From assembly GCA_903960645.1 (NCBI GenBank), contig CAJCBN010000457.1, positions 1 to 9,226 of the forward strand: a DNA stretch of 9,226 bases, in the 5' to 3' direction. Source of the DNA: an uncultured Actinomycetes bacterium (GTDB lineage: Bacteria > Actinomycetota > Thermoleophilia > Gaiellales > F1-60-MAGs149). The position numbers were made by a program, and so were the translations under genes. The number at the start of each line of letters is the position of its first letter. Within the stretch, counting starts at the first letter, position 1. This document shows positions 1 to 6,619 of the stretch, one piece after another. Below the pieces are notes generated by a model, which ran no database searches, was not told the origin of the DNA, and saw nothing but the letters and a program-made list of their open reading frames with translations.

Positions 1-840
1 CTACGGCACCACCGCCGCCGGACCGAACGATGTCGTCATCGACGCCGCCGGCAACGTCTACACGGCGAACACGACGGCGGCCAGCGTCACCAAGATCACC
101 CCTGCCGGCGTATCCACCACGCTCGGCACCACGGGCAAGGGCCCGATCGGCATCGCCATCGACGCTGCGGGCAACCTCTACACGGCCAACTCCGCCGCCG
201 ACAACGTGACGAAGCTCACGCCGTCCGGCACCTCGACGATCCTCGGCACGACGGGTGACAACCCGATCGGCATCGCCGTGGACTCGGCCGGCAACGTCTA
301 CACCGCCAACTACGTCGCGAGCACCGTGACCAAGATCACGCCTGCCGGGGTCTCGACGACGCTCGCGGCGACGGGTACGCATCCGCTCGGCATCGTGGTC
401 GACGGCAGCGGCAACGTCTACACGGCTAACGAGAAGACCGCCACGGTCACCAAGATCAGCCCGGCCGGCATCGCCTCGACTCTCGGCACGACCGGCGGCT
501 GGCCGCAGGGCATCGCCCTCGACGGCTCCGGCAACGTCTACACGGCCAACTGGAACACGCGCAACGTCTCGAAGATCACCCCGGCCGGCGTCTCCACGAT
601 CCTCGGTCGTACCGGTCGCCGCCCGATCGGTATCGCGCTCGACACCTCCGGCAACGTCTACACGACCAACAACGGCTCCGCCGACGTATCGCGCATCACC
701 CAGAACGGCACGTCGCAGATCATCGGCCGCACCGGTCGGCGTCCGGTCGGCATCGCGCTCGATACCGCTGGCAACGTCTACACGTCGAACTTCCTGTCCA
801 ACTCCGTCACGCAGATCGTCCCGCCCATGAACAGCCAGAT
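1..840 (+). repeat. Seven tandem 120-bp (40-residue) propeller repeats
   Basis: The block GGCAACGTCTACAC, or a close variant, ends at or just past positions 60, 180, 300, 420, 540, 660 and 780, a spacing of exactly 120 bp without any indel. Each unit starts close to a CTCGGC-type hexamer (positions 1, 121, 241 and so on). Units six and seven (from about 601 and 721) share the variant GRTGRRP at their start and look like the most recent duplication. The array continues upstream of the window, so the total blade number is unknown. Confidence 0.9.
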
Positions 841-2065
841 GAACGTCGTCTCGCTGAGCACGGTGACGGTGGCGGCCCCTGACAACGCGGCCGTTTGGAT
901 CATCCCGTTCTACAACGCGGTCTACGCGACGAAGGCCGAGTGCCTCACGAACCTCAAGATCGTCCGCACGCTGCCGGCCCAGGCCGGTGTGGGCGTGCAG
1001 AACGTCTCCGAGACCTCCTGCATGGAGGTCGGCAACGTGCCGTACACCTACAACGTCGGCGAGACCGAGATCACCGTCGCGCAGTGGACGACGTTCCTCA
1101 ACACGGTCGATCCCATGGGCCTCAACCGCCACCACCTCTGGTCTGCCCCCAACGGCTCGAAGGTCTGGCCGCTGTACGGCTCGATCAACCGCACCGCCAA
1201 GGCGCTGCCCGGCCGCCACTACTCCGTGGCCTCCGCCGCGTGGGCGCAGAAGCCGTTCAACTTCGCCGACTTCACGCGTGCGGCGCGCTTCATCAACTCG
1301 CTCCAGAACGGCAAGGTGCTGGCGAAGAAGACGGCCACGGTGACCACCGTCTCCGGCGCCACGCTGAAGACCACGACGTACACCGTGCGTCTGTCGAAGC
1401 AGACCGAGACCGGCATGTACACGATGAGCAACCGCGCGGCCACGCGTAACCTCACCTCCGGCTTCGCCGTGACGAGCCAAGACGAGTGGATGAAGGCCGC
1501 GTACTTCGATCCCAAGGGCGGCGGTCAGCTGTCGTACTGGGACTACCCCACCGGCCCCGGCACGTTCGTCAACTGCCCGGCCTCCCCGGTCGCCAGCGCG
1601 AACTCGCCCACGCTGTGCCCGGCGACGCCGCCCGCGCAGACGATTCTCGACCCGACCACGGGCAACGTGACCAACGCCGCCACGCAGCCGCTGGCGACCT
1701 ACAAGGCCACCAGCACGCCGCCGTACTGGTGCGCGGCACAGTTCACGACCGCTCAGTGCGCGACGTCGCCGTTCAAGAAGCTCAACAGCACCTACATCGG
1801 CAACGTCAGCACCGTCGGTCAGGCCCTCACGCGCTCGCCGTGGGGCACGCTCGACCAGGGCGGCAACGTCGTCGAGATCACCGACACGATCGCTCCGCCG
1901 CCGCCGCTCAAGAACGCCAAGATCGTCTGGCGCCGCTGGCACGGTGGCGTCGTGACCGCCACGGATTACCAGATGTGGCTGTCCGCCGTCGGCGTCACGC
2001 CGCAGACCATCCCCGGGTACAGCATCAACCCGTGGCGCGGGCTCCGCATCTCGGTCCTCGGCTAA
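2..2065 (+). CDS. Beta-propeller (NHL/Vgb-like) repeat protein with C-terminal SUMF1/FGE-type domain, 5'-partial
   Basis: The reading frame is open from position 2, so the N-terminus lies outside the window and the first visible Met codon (206) is internal. About 687 residues are visible. The first ~275 are seven 40-residue repeats with the pattern P-x-G-I-A-x-D-x-x-G-N-V-Y-T-x-N followed by V-T-K-I-T-P-x-G, which resembles NHL or streptogramin-lyase (Vgb) propeller blades. From about 1049 the protein resembles the SUMF1/formylglycine-generating-enzyme fold: VGETEITVAQW, then ARFINSLQNG, DEWMKAAYFDP, YWDYPTG, LDQGGNVVEI (around 1850) and the terminal NPWRGLRIS. The C-terminal segment lacks the cysteine pair of active formylglycine-generating enzymes, so catalysis is doubtful and a binding role is more likely. 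Several cysteines in the second half and Thr/Asn/Ser richness suggest an exported, disulfide-bonded protein, but the signal peptide cannot be seen. Function unknown. Confidence 0.8.
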   Translation, partial: YGTTAAGPNDVVIDAAGNVYTANTTAASVTKITPAGVSTTLGTTGKGPIGIAIDAAGNLYTANSAADNVTKLTPSGTSTILGTTGDNPIGIAVDSAGNVYTANYVASTVTKITPAGVSTTLAATGTHPLGIVVDGSGNVYTANEKTATVTKISPAGIASTLGTTGGWPQGIALDGSGNVYTANWNTRNVSKITPAGVSTILGRTGRRPIGIALDTSGNVYTTNNGSADVSRITQNGTSQIIGRTGRRPVGIALDTAGNVYTSNFLSNSVTQIVPPMNSQMNVVSLSTVTVAAPDNAAVWIIPFYNAVYATKAECLTNLKIVRTLPAQAGVGVQNVSETSCMEVGNVPYTYNVGETEITVAQWTTFLNTVDPMGLNRHHLWSAPNGSKVWPLYGSINRTAKALPGRHYSVASAAWAQKPFNFADFTRAARFINSLQNGKVLAKKTATVTTVSGATLKTTTYTVRLSKQTETGMYTMSNRAATRNLTSGFAVTSQDEWMKAAYFDPKGGGQLSYWDYPTGPGTFVNCPASPVASANSPTLCPATPPAQTILDPTTGNVTNAATQPLATYKATSTPPYWCAAQFTTAQCATSPFKKLNSTYIGNVSTVGQALTRSPWGTLDQGGNVVEITDTIAPPPPLKNAKIVWRRWHGGVVTATDYQMWLSAVGVTPQTIPGYSINPWRGLRISVLG

Positions 2066-2076
2066 AGACCCTGCAG

Positions 2077-2115
2077 GTCGTGGTGGGGGAGCGCCCAGCG
2101 CCTCTCCACCACGAC
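2077..2115. terminator. Hairpin between convergent genes
   Basis: A perfect 10-bp inverted repeat (GTCGTGGTGG at 2077-2086 against CCACCACGAC at 2106-2115) can be extended inward with G-U pairs. It sits between the stop of the propeller gene (2065) and the stop of yggT (2127), where a bidirectional terminator is expected. There is no U-tract on either side, so it is not a textbook intrinsic terminator; it may act as a barrier or an mRNA 3'-end stabiliser. Confidence 0.5.
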
Positions 2116-2126
2116 ACGCAGCGCCA

Positions 2127-2405
2127 TCAGGCCGCGATGATGCCCTGGACGATCTGCGAGACGATCCAGAGCGCGAAGATGGCAACCATCGCGGAGAGGT
2201 CGAGCGGTCCGAGCGGCCGGATGAAGCGCCGGAAGATCATCAGGTACGGCGCGACGGTGTCATCGAGGAAGCGCCGGACGGCCATCACGGGTGCTGAGAA
2301 GCCGATCGGCACGAAGGTCTGCAGGGCGTAGGCGATGATCATCACCGTGTAGACGAGCGTCAGCGAGTTGATGAACAACGCGACGAGGTCACGGCCGAAG
2401 TCCAT
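2127..2405 (-). CDS. yggT: YggT family membrane protein
   Basis: A 92-residue protein with two hydrophobic stretches (about residues 8-32 and 70-92) around a central basic region (VRRFLDD, then FRRFIRPLGPLDLS). The segment APYLMIFRRFIRPLGPLD is typical of the YggT family. Family members are small integral membrane proteins found next to sepF, proC or yggS in many bacteria. They are linked to cell division or envelope homeostasis, but their biochemical role is not settled. The ATG overlaps the proC stop by one base (TGATG), so translation is probably coupled to proC, with only a weak GGGGTG upstream as a ribosome site. In actinobacteria yggT commonly follows sepF directly; here it follows proC and is separated from sepF by about 3.6 kb. 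Confidence 0.85.
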   Translation of the reverse strand: MDFGRDLVALFINSLTLVYTVMIIAYALQTFVPIGFSAPVMAVRRFLDDTVAPYLMIFRRFIRPLGPLDLSAMVAIFALWIVSQIVQGIIAA

Positions 2406-3205
2406 CAGGCACCCCGCAATTCGATGCCGCGGTCGCGGGCCGCGATGGCGGCGCTGCGCATCGCCTCGGGTAGCCCCGCCGCCTCGAGCGCGGCGATGCC
2501 GGCGGCCGTCGTGCCGCCGGGCGAGGTGACGCGCTCGCGCAGGGCGGTCGCGCTCTCCCCCGTCTCCACGAGATAGCGGCCCGTGCCGGCGAACGTCATC
2601 ACGGCGAGGCGCGTGGCGTCGGCCTCGGCGAAGCCGACCGCCTTGGCGGCCTCAACGAAGGTCTCGAGCACGTAGGCGAGCATGCCGGGGCCAGAGCCGG
2701 AGATGGCGGTGACGGCGTCGAACATCGACTCGTCGACGGCGACGGCGGTGCCGACCTCCTCCAGCCAGGGCAGGAGCAGCGCGGTCGCCGCGGCGTCACC
2801 GCAGACGCCCGACACGCCACCGCCAACGGCGACCGGGATGTTCGGCATGAAGCGCGCAGTCGGCGTGCCCGCCGCCAGGCCCGTGCGGATGGTGGCCAGC
2901 TCGACGCCCGCTGCCGCGGAGGCCACGGAGGCACCGGGGCGCAGCGTCGTCGCGACCTCACGCGCCGCGGCCGCGATGTCCTGCGGCTTGACCAGCAGGA
3001 TCACGAGGTCCGCCTCGGCGGCCACGGCGGCCGGCGTGGCGCGCACGCCGATGCCGTGCTGGGCGGCCACTGCCTCGGCGACGCCCTCCACGCGGTCGGT
3101 CGCGATAATGCGGCCGGCGTTCGCCGCGTCCGCCCCGACCCAGCCAGCCACGAGCGCGCTCGCGAGCCGGCCAGCGCCGATCAGTCCAAGGGTGCCTTCA
3201 GCCAT
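2405..3205 (-). CDS. proC: Pyrroline-5-carboxylate reductase
   Basis: A 266-residue protein that by family catalyses the last step of proline synthesis, NAD(P)H-dependent reduction of 1-pyrroline-5-carboxylate to proline, in the cytoplasm. The N-terminal Rossmann motif GLIGAGRLASAL (residues 7-18) is present, as are VKPQD (72-76), SAAAGV (97-101 region), MPNIP (120-124), the ISGSGPG loop (168-174, where many homologues have GSGPA) and the C-terminal VTSPGGTTAAGI (226-237). Length and motif order match a complete family member. The start is the ATG six bases after a TACACT -10 box, with no Shine-Dalgarno, so the mRNA is predicted leaderless. It forms a two-gene unit with yggT, and it diverges from the GFA-family gene with 32 bp between start codons. 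Confidence 0.93.
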   Translation of the reverse strand: MAEGTLGLIGAGRLASALVAGWVGADAANAGRIIATDRVEGVAEAVAAQHGIGVRATPAAVAAEADLVILLVKPQDIAAAAREVATTLRPGASVASAAAGVELATIRTGLAAGTPTARFMPNIPVAVGGGVSGVCGDAAATALLLPWLEEVGTAVAVDESMFDAVTAISGSGPGMLAYVLETFVEAAKAVGFAEADATRLAVMTFAGTGRYLVETGESATALRERVTSPGGTTAAGIAALEAAGLPEAMRSAAIAARDRGIELRGA

Positions 3206-3211
3206 GCGCGG

Positions 3212-3217
3212 AGTGTA
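3212..3217 (-). promoter_or_regulatory. proC -10 box, leaderless type (GGTACACT)
   Basis: On the minus strand TACACT is preceded by GG and followed by six bases (CCGCGC) and then the ATG at 3205. A transcription start 6-7 bp after the -10 box would fall on the ATG, leaving no room for a 5' UTR. No recognisable -35 box is seen. Confidence 0.6.
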
Positions 3218-3225
3218 CCCGCGCC

Positions 3226-3231
3226 TATGAT
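3226..3231 (+). promoter_or_regulatory. GFA gene -10 box, leaderless type (TATGAT)
   Basis: TATGAT is followed by six bases (CGACCC) and then the ATG at 3238. No Shine-Dalgarno is possible in that space. It faces away from the proC -10 box with only eight bases between the two hexamers, so the promoters must overlap sterically. Confidence 0.6.
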
Positions 3232-3237
3232 CGACCC

Positions 3238-3651
3238 ATGAGCGAATTCCACGAAGGCGGGTGTCTCTGCGGCAGCGTGCGCTATCGCGTCAACGCTCCG
3301 CTGCGCGACGTGACGACGTGCCATTGCGGTGAGTGCCGCAAGAGCCACGGCAGCGCCGGGGCCTACACCGCGTCGCCCGATGAGCACCTCGAGTTGCTCT
3401 CAGACGACGGCCTGACGTGGATTGAGAGCCCGGCCAGCACCACCAACGCGGTCCGTGGTTTTTGCGCGAAGTGCGGCTCGTCGCTGTTTTGGAAGGCTCC
3501 CGATCGCGACTACACGGCCATTAGCGCCGGCACTATCGATGAGCCGTCGGGCCTGCAGTCGGTTGGCCACATCTGGTGGGATGCCCGTGCCGATTGGGAG
3601 GTCCCGGACGGGCTCCCGACGTCTGCCACAGGCACCTCGACGACTGGCTGA
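3238..3651 (+). CDS. GFA (glutathione-dependent formaldehyde-activating) family zinc protein
   Basis: A 137-residue protein with the full cysteine signature of the GFA/CENP-V fold: GCLCGSVRY (C9, C11), CHCGEC (C28, C30, C33) and FCAKCGSSLFW (C76, C79). These are the usual ligands for a structural and a second zinc ion. The family is named after a Paracoccus enzyme proposed to speed S-hydroxymethylglutathione formation, but most members have no proven activity, and glutathione itself is unlikely in an actinobacterium. A specific substrate is therefore not assigned. The gene stands alone on the plus strand: divergent from proC, and convergent with the puuD-like gene with only 6 bp between stop codons and no terminator hairpin there. 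Confidence 0.88.
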   Translation: MSEFHEGGCLCGSVRYRVNAPLRDVTTCHCGECRKSHGSAGAYTASPDEHLELLSDDGLTWIESPASTTNAVRGFCAKCGSSLFWKAPDRDYTAISAGTIDEPSGLQSVGHIWWDARADWEVPDGLPTSATGTSTTG

Positions 3652-3657
3652 GTTGGT

Positions 3658-4380
3658 TTAGCGGGCCGCGTACTGCGCGGCAGCGTCGATCAGCGCTTTG
3701 AAGACCGGCGCACCCGAATCGGTGTGCGCCTCCTCCGGATGCCACAGCACGCCGACGGCAAAGGACTTGGTCGGATCTTCGAGCCCCTCGACCGTGTCGT
3801 CTGGCGCCTTGGCCGTTACCTCGAGGCCTTGACCAACGGTCTCGATGCCCTGGTGGTGGTGCGAGTGGATGACGGTGCCGCTTGGTACGAGCTCGGCGAT
3901 CTTGCCACCCAGAATCTCAACCGGGTGGTTCGACCACTCGCCGAGCTTGACCCGATGCATGTCGCCGTCGACGACATCATCGAGATGCTGCTCAAGCGTG
4001 CCGCCGTAGGCAACGTTGAGCAGCTGGAAGCCACGGCAGACACCGAGCAGCGGCATGTCGCGATCGAGCGCGCCGCGCAGCAGCCCGAGCTCGGCCTCGT
4101 CACGGCGCACGTTCGGCGGATCGTTCGTCGGGTGCGACTCGGCGCCGTACGTGCTCGCACCGACGTCGCTGCCGCCGACGAGAATCAGCCCGTCGAGCGT
4201 GTTGAGCGCCTCGTCGACAAACCCCTCCATCTCCGGCAGCGGCGGCACGAGCAGCGGAAAGCCACCGGCCACCAAAATCGAGTTGACGTACGCCTGCGGC
4301 GCGAGGCACGCGGGCATGTCGGTCCACGGTCCCCAGGAGGCCTCGAGCCAGTACGCGGTGATGCCGATGCGCGGTCGCAT
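3658..4380 (-). CDS. puuD: Gamma-glutamyl-gamma-aminobutyrate hydrolase-like class I amidotransferase (peptidase C26)
   Basis: A 240-residue protein of the PuuD/peptidase C26 group, which hydrolyses gamma-glutamyl amides to release glutamate. The nucleophile is C115 in LLGVCRGFQLLNV, followed by the SHHHQG segment (173-178) and the catalytic pair H214/E216 in VLWHPE. The early segment GITAYW and LILVGGSDV (66-73) fit the family. The partner ligase is the glutamine-synthetase-like gene upstream on the same strand (254 bp between the genes), so the natural substrate is probably a gamma-glutamyl intermediate such as gamma-glutamyl-GABA or another gamma-glutamyl amine. The ATG is six bases after a TAGGCT -10 box, so the gene appears to have its own leaderless promoter. 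The symbol is by family resemblance; the exact substrate is not provable here. Confidence 0.85.
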   Translation of the reverse strand: MRPRIGITAYWLEASWGPWTDMPACLAPQAYVNSILVAGGFPLLVPPLPEMEGFVDEALNTLDGLILVGGSDVGASTYGAESHPTNDPPNVRRDEAELGLLRGALDRDMPLLGVCRGFQLLNVAYGGTLEQHLDDVVDGDMHRVKLGEWSNHPVEILGGKIAELVPSGTVIHSHHHQGIETVGQGLEVTAKAPDDTVEGLEDPTKSFAVGVLWHPEEAHTDSGAPVFKALIDAAAQYAAR

Positions 4381-4386
4381 GCGGGC

Positions 4387-4392
4387 AGCCTA
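4387..4392 (-). promoter_or_regulatory. puuD -10 box, leaderless type (GGTAGGCT)
   Basis: On the minus strand TAGGCT is preceded by GG and followed by GCCCGC and the ATG at 4380. The region where a -35 box should lie is occupied by the 46-bp palindrome that begins four bases upstream of the hexamer. Confidence 0.55.
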
Positions 4393-4395
4393 CCG

Positions 4396-4441
4396 GCTGC
4401 TCTGGACAACCTGGGCCCGGGCCCAGGTTGTCCAGAGCAGC
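4396..4441. repeat. Perfect 46-bp loopless palindrome upstream of puuD
   Basis: All 23 base pairs match around the centre between 4418 and 4419 (core GGGCCCGGGCCC, outer arms GCTGCTCTGGACAACC and complement). There is no spacer. It lies about 16-61 bases upstream of the predicted puuD start, covering the -35 zone, and about 190 bases after the stop of the upstream GS-like gene. It could be an operator for a dimeric regulator, a strong hairpin ending read-through from the GS gene, or a dispersed palindromic repeat; the sequence alone does not decide. Confidence 0.9.
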
Positions 4442-4552
4442 GCCCGGGGCGTCGCACACCCGCGTCGGTCTCGATGCGCATCACGTGTGCCGTCGCGCGC
4501 ATGCCGCCCAGGGCAGCTCGTAGGATGCGCCCGACTGCGCGTCCCACGGCAA

Positions 4553-4593
4553 AGATTCAGGTTGTGCTTTCAACAGCGCACCGGGAAGAATCT
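4553..4593 (-). terminator. Possible terminator hairpin after the GS-like gene
   Basis: An imperfect hairpin begins about 40 bases after the GS-like stop. AGATTC/GAATCT closes the base, an inner stem pairs GCGCACC with GGTTGTGC (one bulged T and one wobble), and the loop is eight bases. Read on the minus strand it is followed by TTTGCC, a short T run. The remaining gap between the two genes (4381-4633) shows no convincing coding sequence. Confidence 0.35.
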
Positions 4594-4633
4594 ACGTACG
4601 GGCCGGAGCGCGCGGGCGAGAGCGCGAACTCGC

Positions 4634-5974
4634 TCAGGAGCGCTCGAACGAGCGCACCAGCTCCCAGTCCGTCACGGCGGACTCGAAGGCCGTGACCTCG
4701 TGACGGCCGCTGTTGACGTAGTGGTCGACCACGCGATCACCGAAGGCGGCGCGGGCGAAGGCGCTGCGGTCCAGTAGATCGACGGCCTCGGTGAGCGTCG
4801 TCGGCATGCGCTGACCGTCGGCGTCGTAGGCGCTGCCCGGCGTCGGCGGCGGCGGCACGAGCTCGCGGTCGATGCCGTCGAGGCCCGCAGCGACGACGGC
4901 GGCGAAGGCCAGGTACGGGTTGGCGTCACCACCGGCGATGCGCGTCTCGAGCCGCAGGCCCTTGCCGTGCCCGACGGAGCGGAACGCGGCGGTGCGGTTG
5001 TCACGGCCCCAGAGCAGCGTCGTCGGCGCGAACGAGCCGTACGCGTAGCGCTTGTACGAGTTGATGTTCGGCGCGAAGAAGAAGGACAGCTCGTGCGTGC
5101 GCTCGACTTGGCCGGCGATGTACTGGTCGTAGAGCGGCGAGTGCCCACCCTCGCCGGTGCCGGGGAACAGCGCCTCGTCACCCTCCCAGAAGGAGCAGTG
5201 GATGTGGCACGAGTTGCCCTCGAGCTGGTTGACCTTCGCCATGAAGGTGACCGCCGCGCCGTGCTGGTACGCGATCTCCTTGGCCGCCAGCTTGTAGAAG
5301 GCGTGGTCGTCGGCCATTCGCAGCGCCTCCTGATAGCGGAAGTTGATCTCGTGCTGGCCGAGGTTGCACTCGCCCTTCGAGTCCTCCACCTTCAGACCCG
5401 CCGCCTTCATCGCCAGACGGATGGGGCGAATCACGTCCTCGACCATCGTCGTGCCGAGGATCGAGTAGTCGACGTTGTACGCGTTGGCGGGCTTCATGTC
5501 CCGGTAGCCCTTCTCGCGCGCCGTGTCGTACGACTCGCGGAACAGGACGAACTCGAGCTCGGACCCGATCTGCGCGTTCCAGCCGCGCTCGGCAAGGCGC
5601 TCGAGCTGAGCGCGCAGGATCTGGCGCGGCGACTCGACCACGGGCGAGCCGTCGTGATGCATGACGTCGGCGACGCAGAACACGGTGCCCTCGAGCCACG
5701 GCATCGGCCGCAGCGTCGAGAGGTCCGGCTGCAGCACGAAGTCTCCGTAGCCCGACTCCCAACTCGTCAGGGCGAACCCCGACAGCGTCGCCATCTCCAT
5801 GTCGACGGCCAGCAGGTAGTTGCAGGCCTCAGCACCGTGTGCGGCGATGTCGCCGACGAAGGCTTCAGCATCGAAGCGCTTGCCCTGCAGTCGCCCCTGC
5901 ATATCGGTCATGGCGAGCACGACCGTATCGACCTCGCCCTTCGCGACCAGATCGCGCAATTCGTCGAGCGTCAC
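4634..5974 (-). CDS. Glutamine synthetase family protein (gamma-glutamyl amine ligase candidate)
   Basis: A 446-residue member of the type I glutamine synthetase fold. Metal and substrate residues lie in SELEFVLF (E139, E141), GQHEINFRY (H208, E209), NSCHIHCSF (H257, H259), the NRTAAFR segment (326-332), RLETR (341-345) and NPYLAFAA (352-359). The substrate-binding segments differ from canonical GlnA: HIHCSF replaces the usual MHCH-type motif and the arginine loop reads FRSVGHG. I also see no canonical adenylylation tyrosine motif. These divergences, and a puuD-like hydrolase directly downstream, point to ATP-dependent gamma-glutamylation of an amine (as in PuuA or the Streptomyces GlnA3/GlnA4 enzymes) rather than ammonia assimilation. 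An aromatic-amine role as in the TdnQ/AtdA1 group is another possibility. The GTG start at 5974 is supported by GAGGAG four to five bases upstream; unlike most of its neighbours this gene has a short leader. Confidence 0.88.
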   Translation of the reverse strand: MTLDELRDLVAKGEVDTVVLAMTDMQGRLQGKRFDAEAFVGDIAAHGAEACNYLLAVDMEMATLSGFALTSWESGYGDFVLQPDLSTLRPMPWLEGTVFCVADVMHHDGSPVVESPRQILRAQLERLAERGWNAQIGSELEFVLFRESYDTAREKGYRDMKPANAYNVDYSILGTTMVEDVIRPIRLAMKAAGLKVEDSKGECNLGQHEINFRYQEALRMADDHAFYKLAAKEIAYQHGAAVTFMAKVNQLEGNSCHIHCSFWEGDEALFPGTGEGGHSPLYDQYIAGQVERTHELSFFFAPNINSYKRYAYGSFAPTTLLWGRDNRTAAFRSVGHGKGLRLETRIAGGDANPYLAFAAVVAAGLDGIDRELVPPPPTPGSAYDADGQRMPTTLTEAVDLLDRSAFARAAFGDRVVDHYVNSGRHEVTAFESAVTDWELVRSFERS

Positions 5975-5978
5975 GTCG

Positions 5979-5985
5979 TCTCCTC
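5979..5985 (-). promoter_or_regulatory. Shine-Dalgarno of the GS-like gene (GAGGAGA)
   Basis: GAGGAGA on the minus strand precedes the GTG at 5974 by four bases. It fixes the start codon, and it contrasts with the six neighbouring genes whose -10 boxes leave no space for a ribosome site. Confidence 0.65.
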
Positions 5986-6001
5986 TTCGTGCAACACGAT
6001 G

Positions 6002-6007
6002 ACCCTA
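6002..6007 (-). promoter_or_regulatory. GS-like gene -10 box (GGTAGGGT)
   Basis: TAGGGT preceded by GG lies 27 bases upstream of the GTG start, inside the 53-bp gap after sepF. It predicts a leader of about 20 bases carrying the Shine-Dalgarno. It has the same GG-TAnnnT form as the leaderless promoters nearby. Confidence 0.45.
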
Positions 6008-6027
6008 CCGGGGCCGCCGCACCAGCG

Positions 6028-6582
6028 CTACGTGGTCGGGTTGAAAAACCCCTGGTCGACGAGGCGCTGGCGATCCTCCGCCGACACCTCGACGTTGGCG
6101 GGCGTCAGCAGGAAGACCTTCTCCGCGATGCGCTGGATGGCACCATCGAGGGCGTAGGTCATGCCCGAGCCGAAGTCGATCATCCGCTTGGCGAGATCCG
6201 GCTCGGCCGTCTGCAGGTTGACGATCACCGGCACGCCGTTCTTGAAGCGATCGGCGATCTGCTGCGCGTCGTTGTAGGAGCGCGGTGCGATGACGTGGAC
6301 GCGGACGGCGCCCTGAACCTTCTTGTCGGGTGCGGAGCGCAGCACGCCGATCTCGCCGCTGGCGGTACCGCGACGCGGCCGGCCGGCCGCCGTCTCCTCC
6401 TCGTGGAAGGCGTCGTCGTAGTCGGCCGTCGGCGTGGAGCGCCGTCGATCGAGGCGCCGCACGGACGATTTCCGCGGTGCGGGCTCGGGGTCGTCGTGGA
6501 CGGTGGAGAAGTCGTCGTCGTAGAGGCTCTCGTCCTCGGCAAGGCCGAAGTACACGAGCGTGCGGTGCCAGATGCTGGACAT
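6028..6582 (-). CDS. sepF: Cell division protein SepF
   Basis: A 184-residue protein. The first ~16 residues (MSSIWHRTLVYFGLAE) fit the membrane-binding amphipathic helix of SepF. An acidic and basic low-complexity linker follows (about 17-85). The C-terminal domain (about 92-170) carries typical SepF sequence: VHVIAPRSYNDAQQIADRF, then VPVIVNLQ, and GMTYALDGAIQRIAEKVFLLTP in overlapping order. SepF tethers FtsZ to the membrane, and in actinobacteria lacking FtsA and ZipA it is the main anchor of the Z-ring. The frame is open further upstream (to 6801), but the ATG at 6582 starts the conserved N-terminus and lies seven bases after a TACACT -10 box. The gene follows yggS with a 37-bp gap and probably has its own promoter in addition to any read-through. 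Confidence 0.93.
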   Translation of the reverse strand: MSSIWHRTLVYFGLAEDESLYDDDFSTVHDDPEPAPRKSSVRRLDRRRSTPTADYDDAFHEEETAAGRPRRGTASGEIGVLRSAPDKKVQGAVRVHVIAPRSYNDAQQIADRFKNGVPVIVNLQTAEPDLAKRMIDFGSGMTYALDGAIQRIAEKVFLLTPANVEVSAEDRQRLVDQGFFNPTT

Positions 6583-6589
6583 GCGCCCG

Positions 6590-6595
6590 AGTGTA
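6590..6595 (-). promoter_or_regulatory. sepF -10 box, leaderless type (GGTACACT)
   Basis: TACACT preceded by CCGG lies seven bases (CGGGCGC) before the sepF ATG, within the 37-bp gap after yggS. The octamer GGTACACT is identical to that of proC. Confidence 0.6.
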
Positions 6596-6619
6596 CCGGT
6601 TTCGGACACGGAATTGCGC

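Noticed and set aside
2..2065. Active formylglycine-generating enzyme or virginiamycin B lyase
   Set aside because: The C-terminal cysteine pair of FGE is missing, and blade similarity alone does not support Vgb lyase activity, so only domain-level names are used.
4442..4547. Possible small minus-strand gene between the GS-like gene and puuD
   Set aside because: The frame starting at 4547 runs through the 46-bp palindrome into puuD in the wrong frame, has no ribosome site and resembles no family. I leave the gap as non-coding.
3724..4695. Long plus-strand open frame of 323 codons
   Set aside because: It runs antisense to the clear puuD-like gene and the end of the GS-like gene, and its sequence is Arg/Ala-rich with no recognisable motif: a GC-rich shadow frame.
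4967..6157. Long plus-strand open frame of 396 codons
   Set aside because: It is antisense to the GS-like gene, whose metal- and substrate-binding motifs are intact. Composition is biased to Arg, Val and Leu as expected of a shadow frame.
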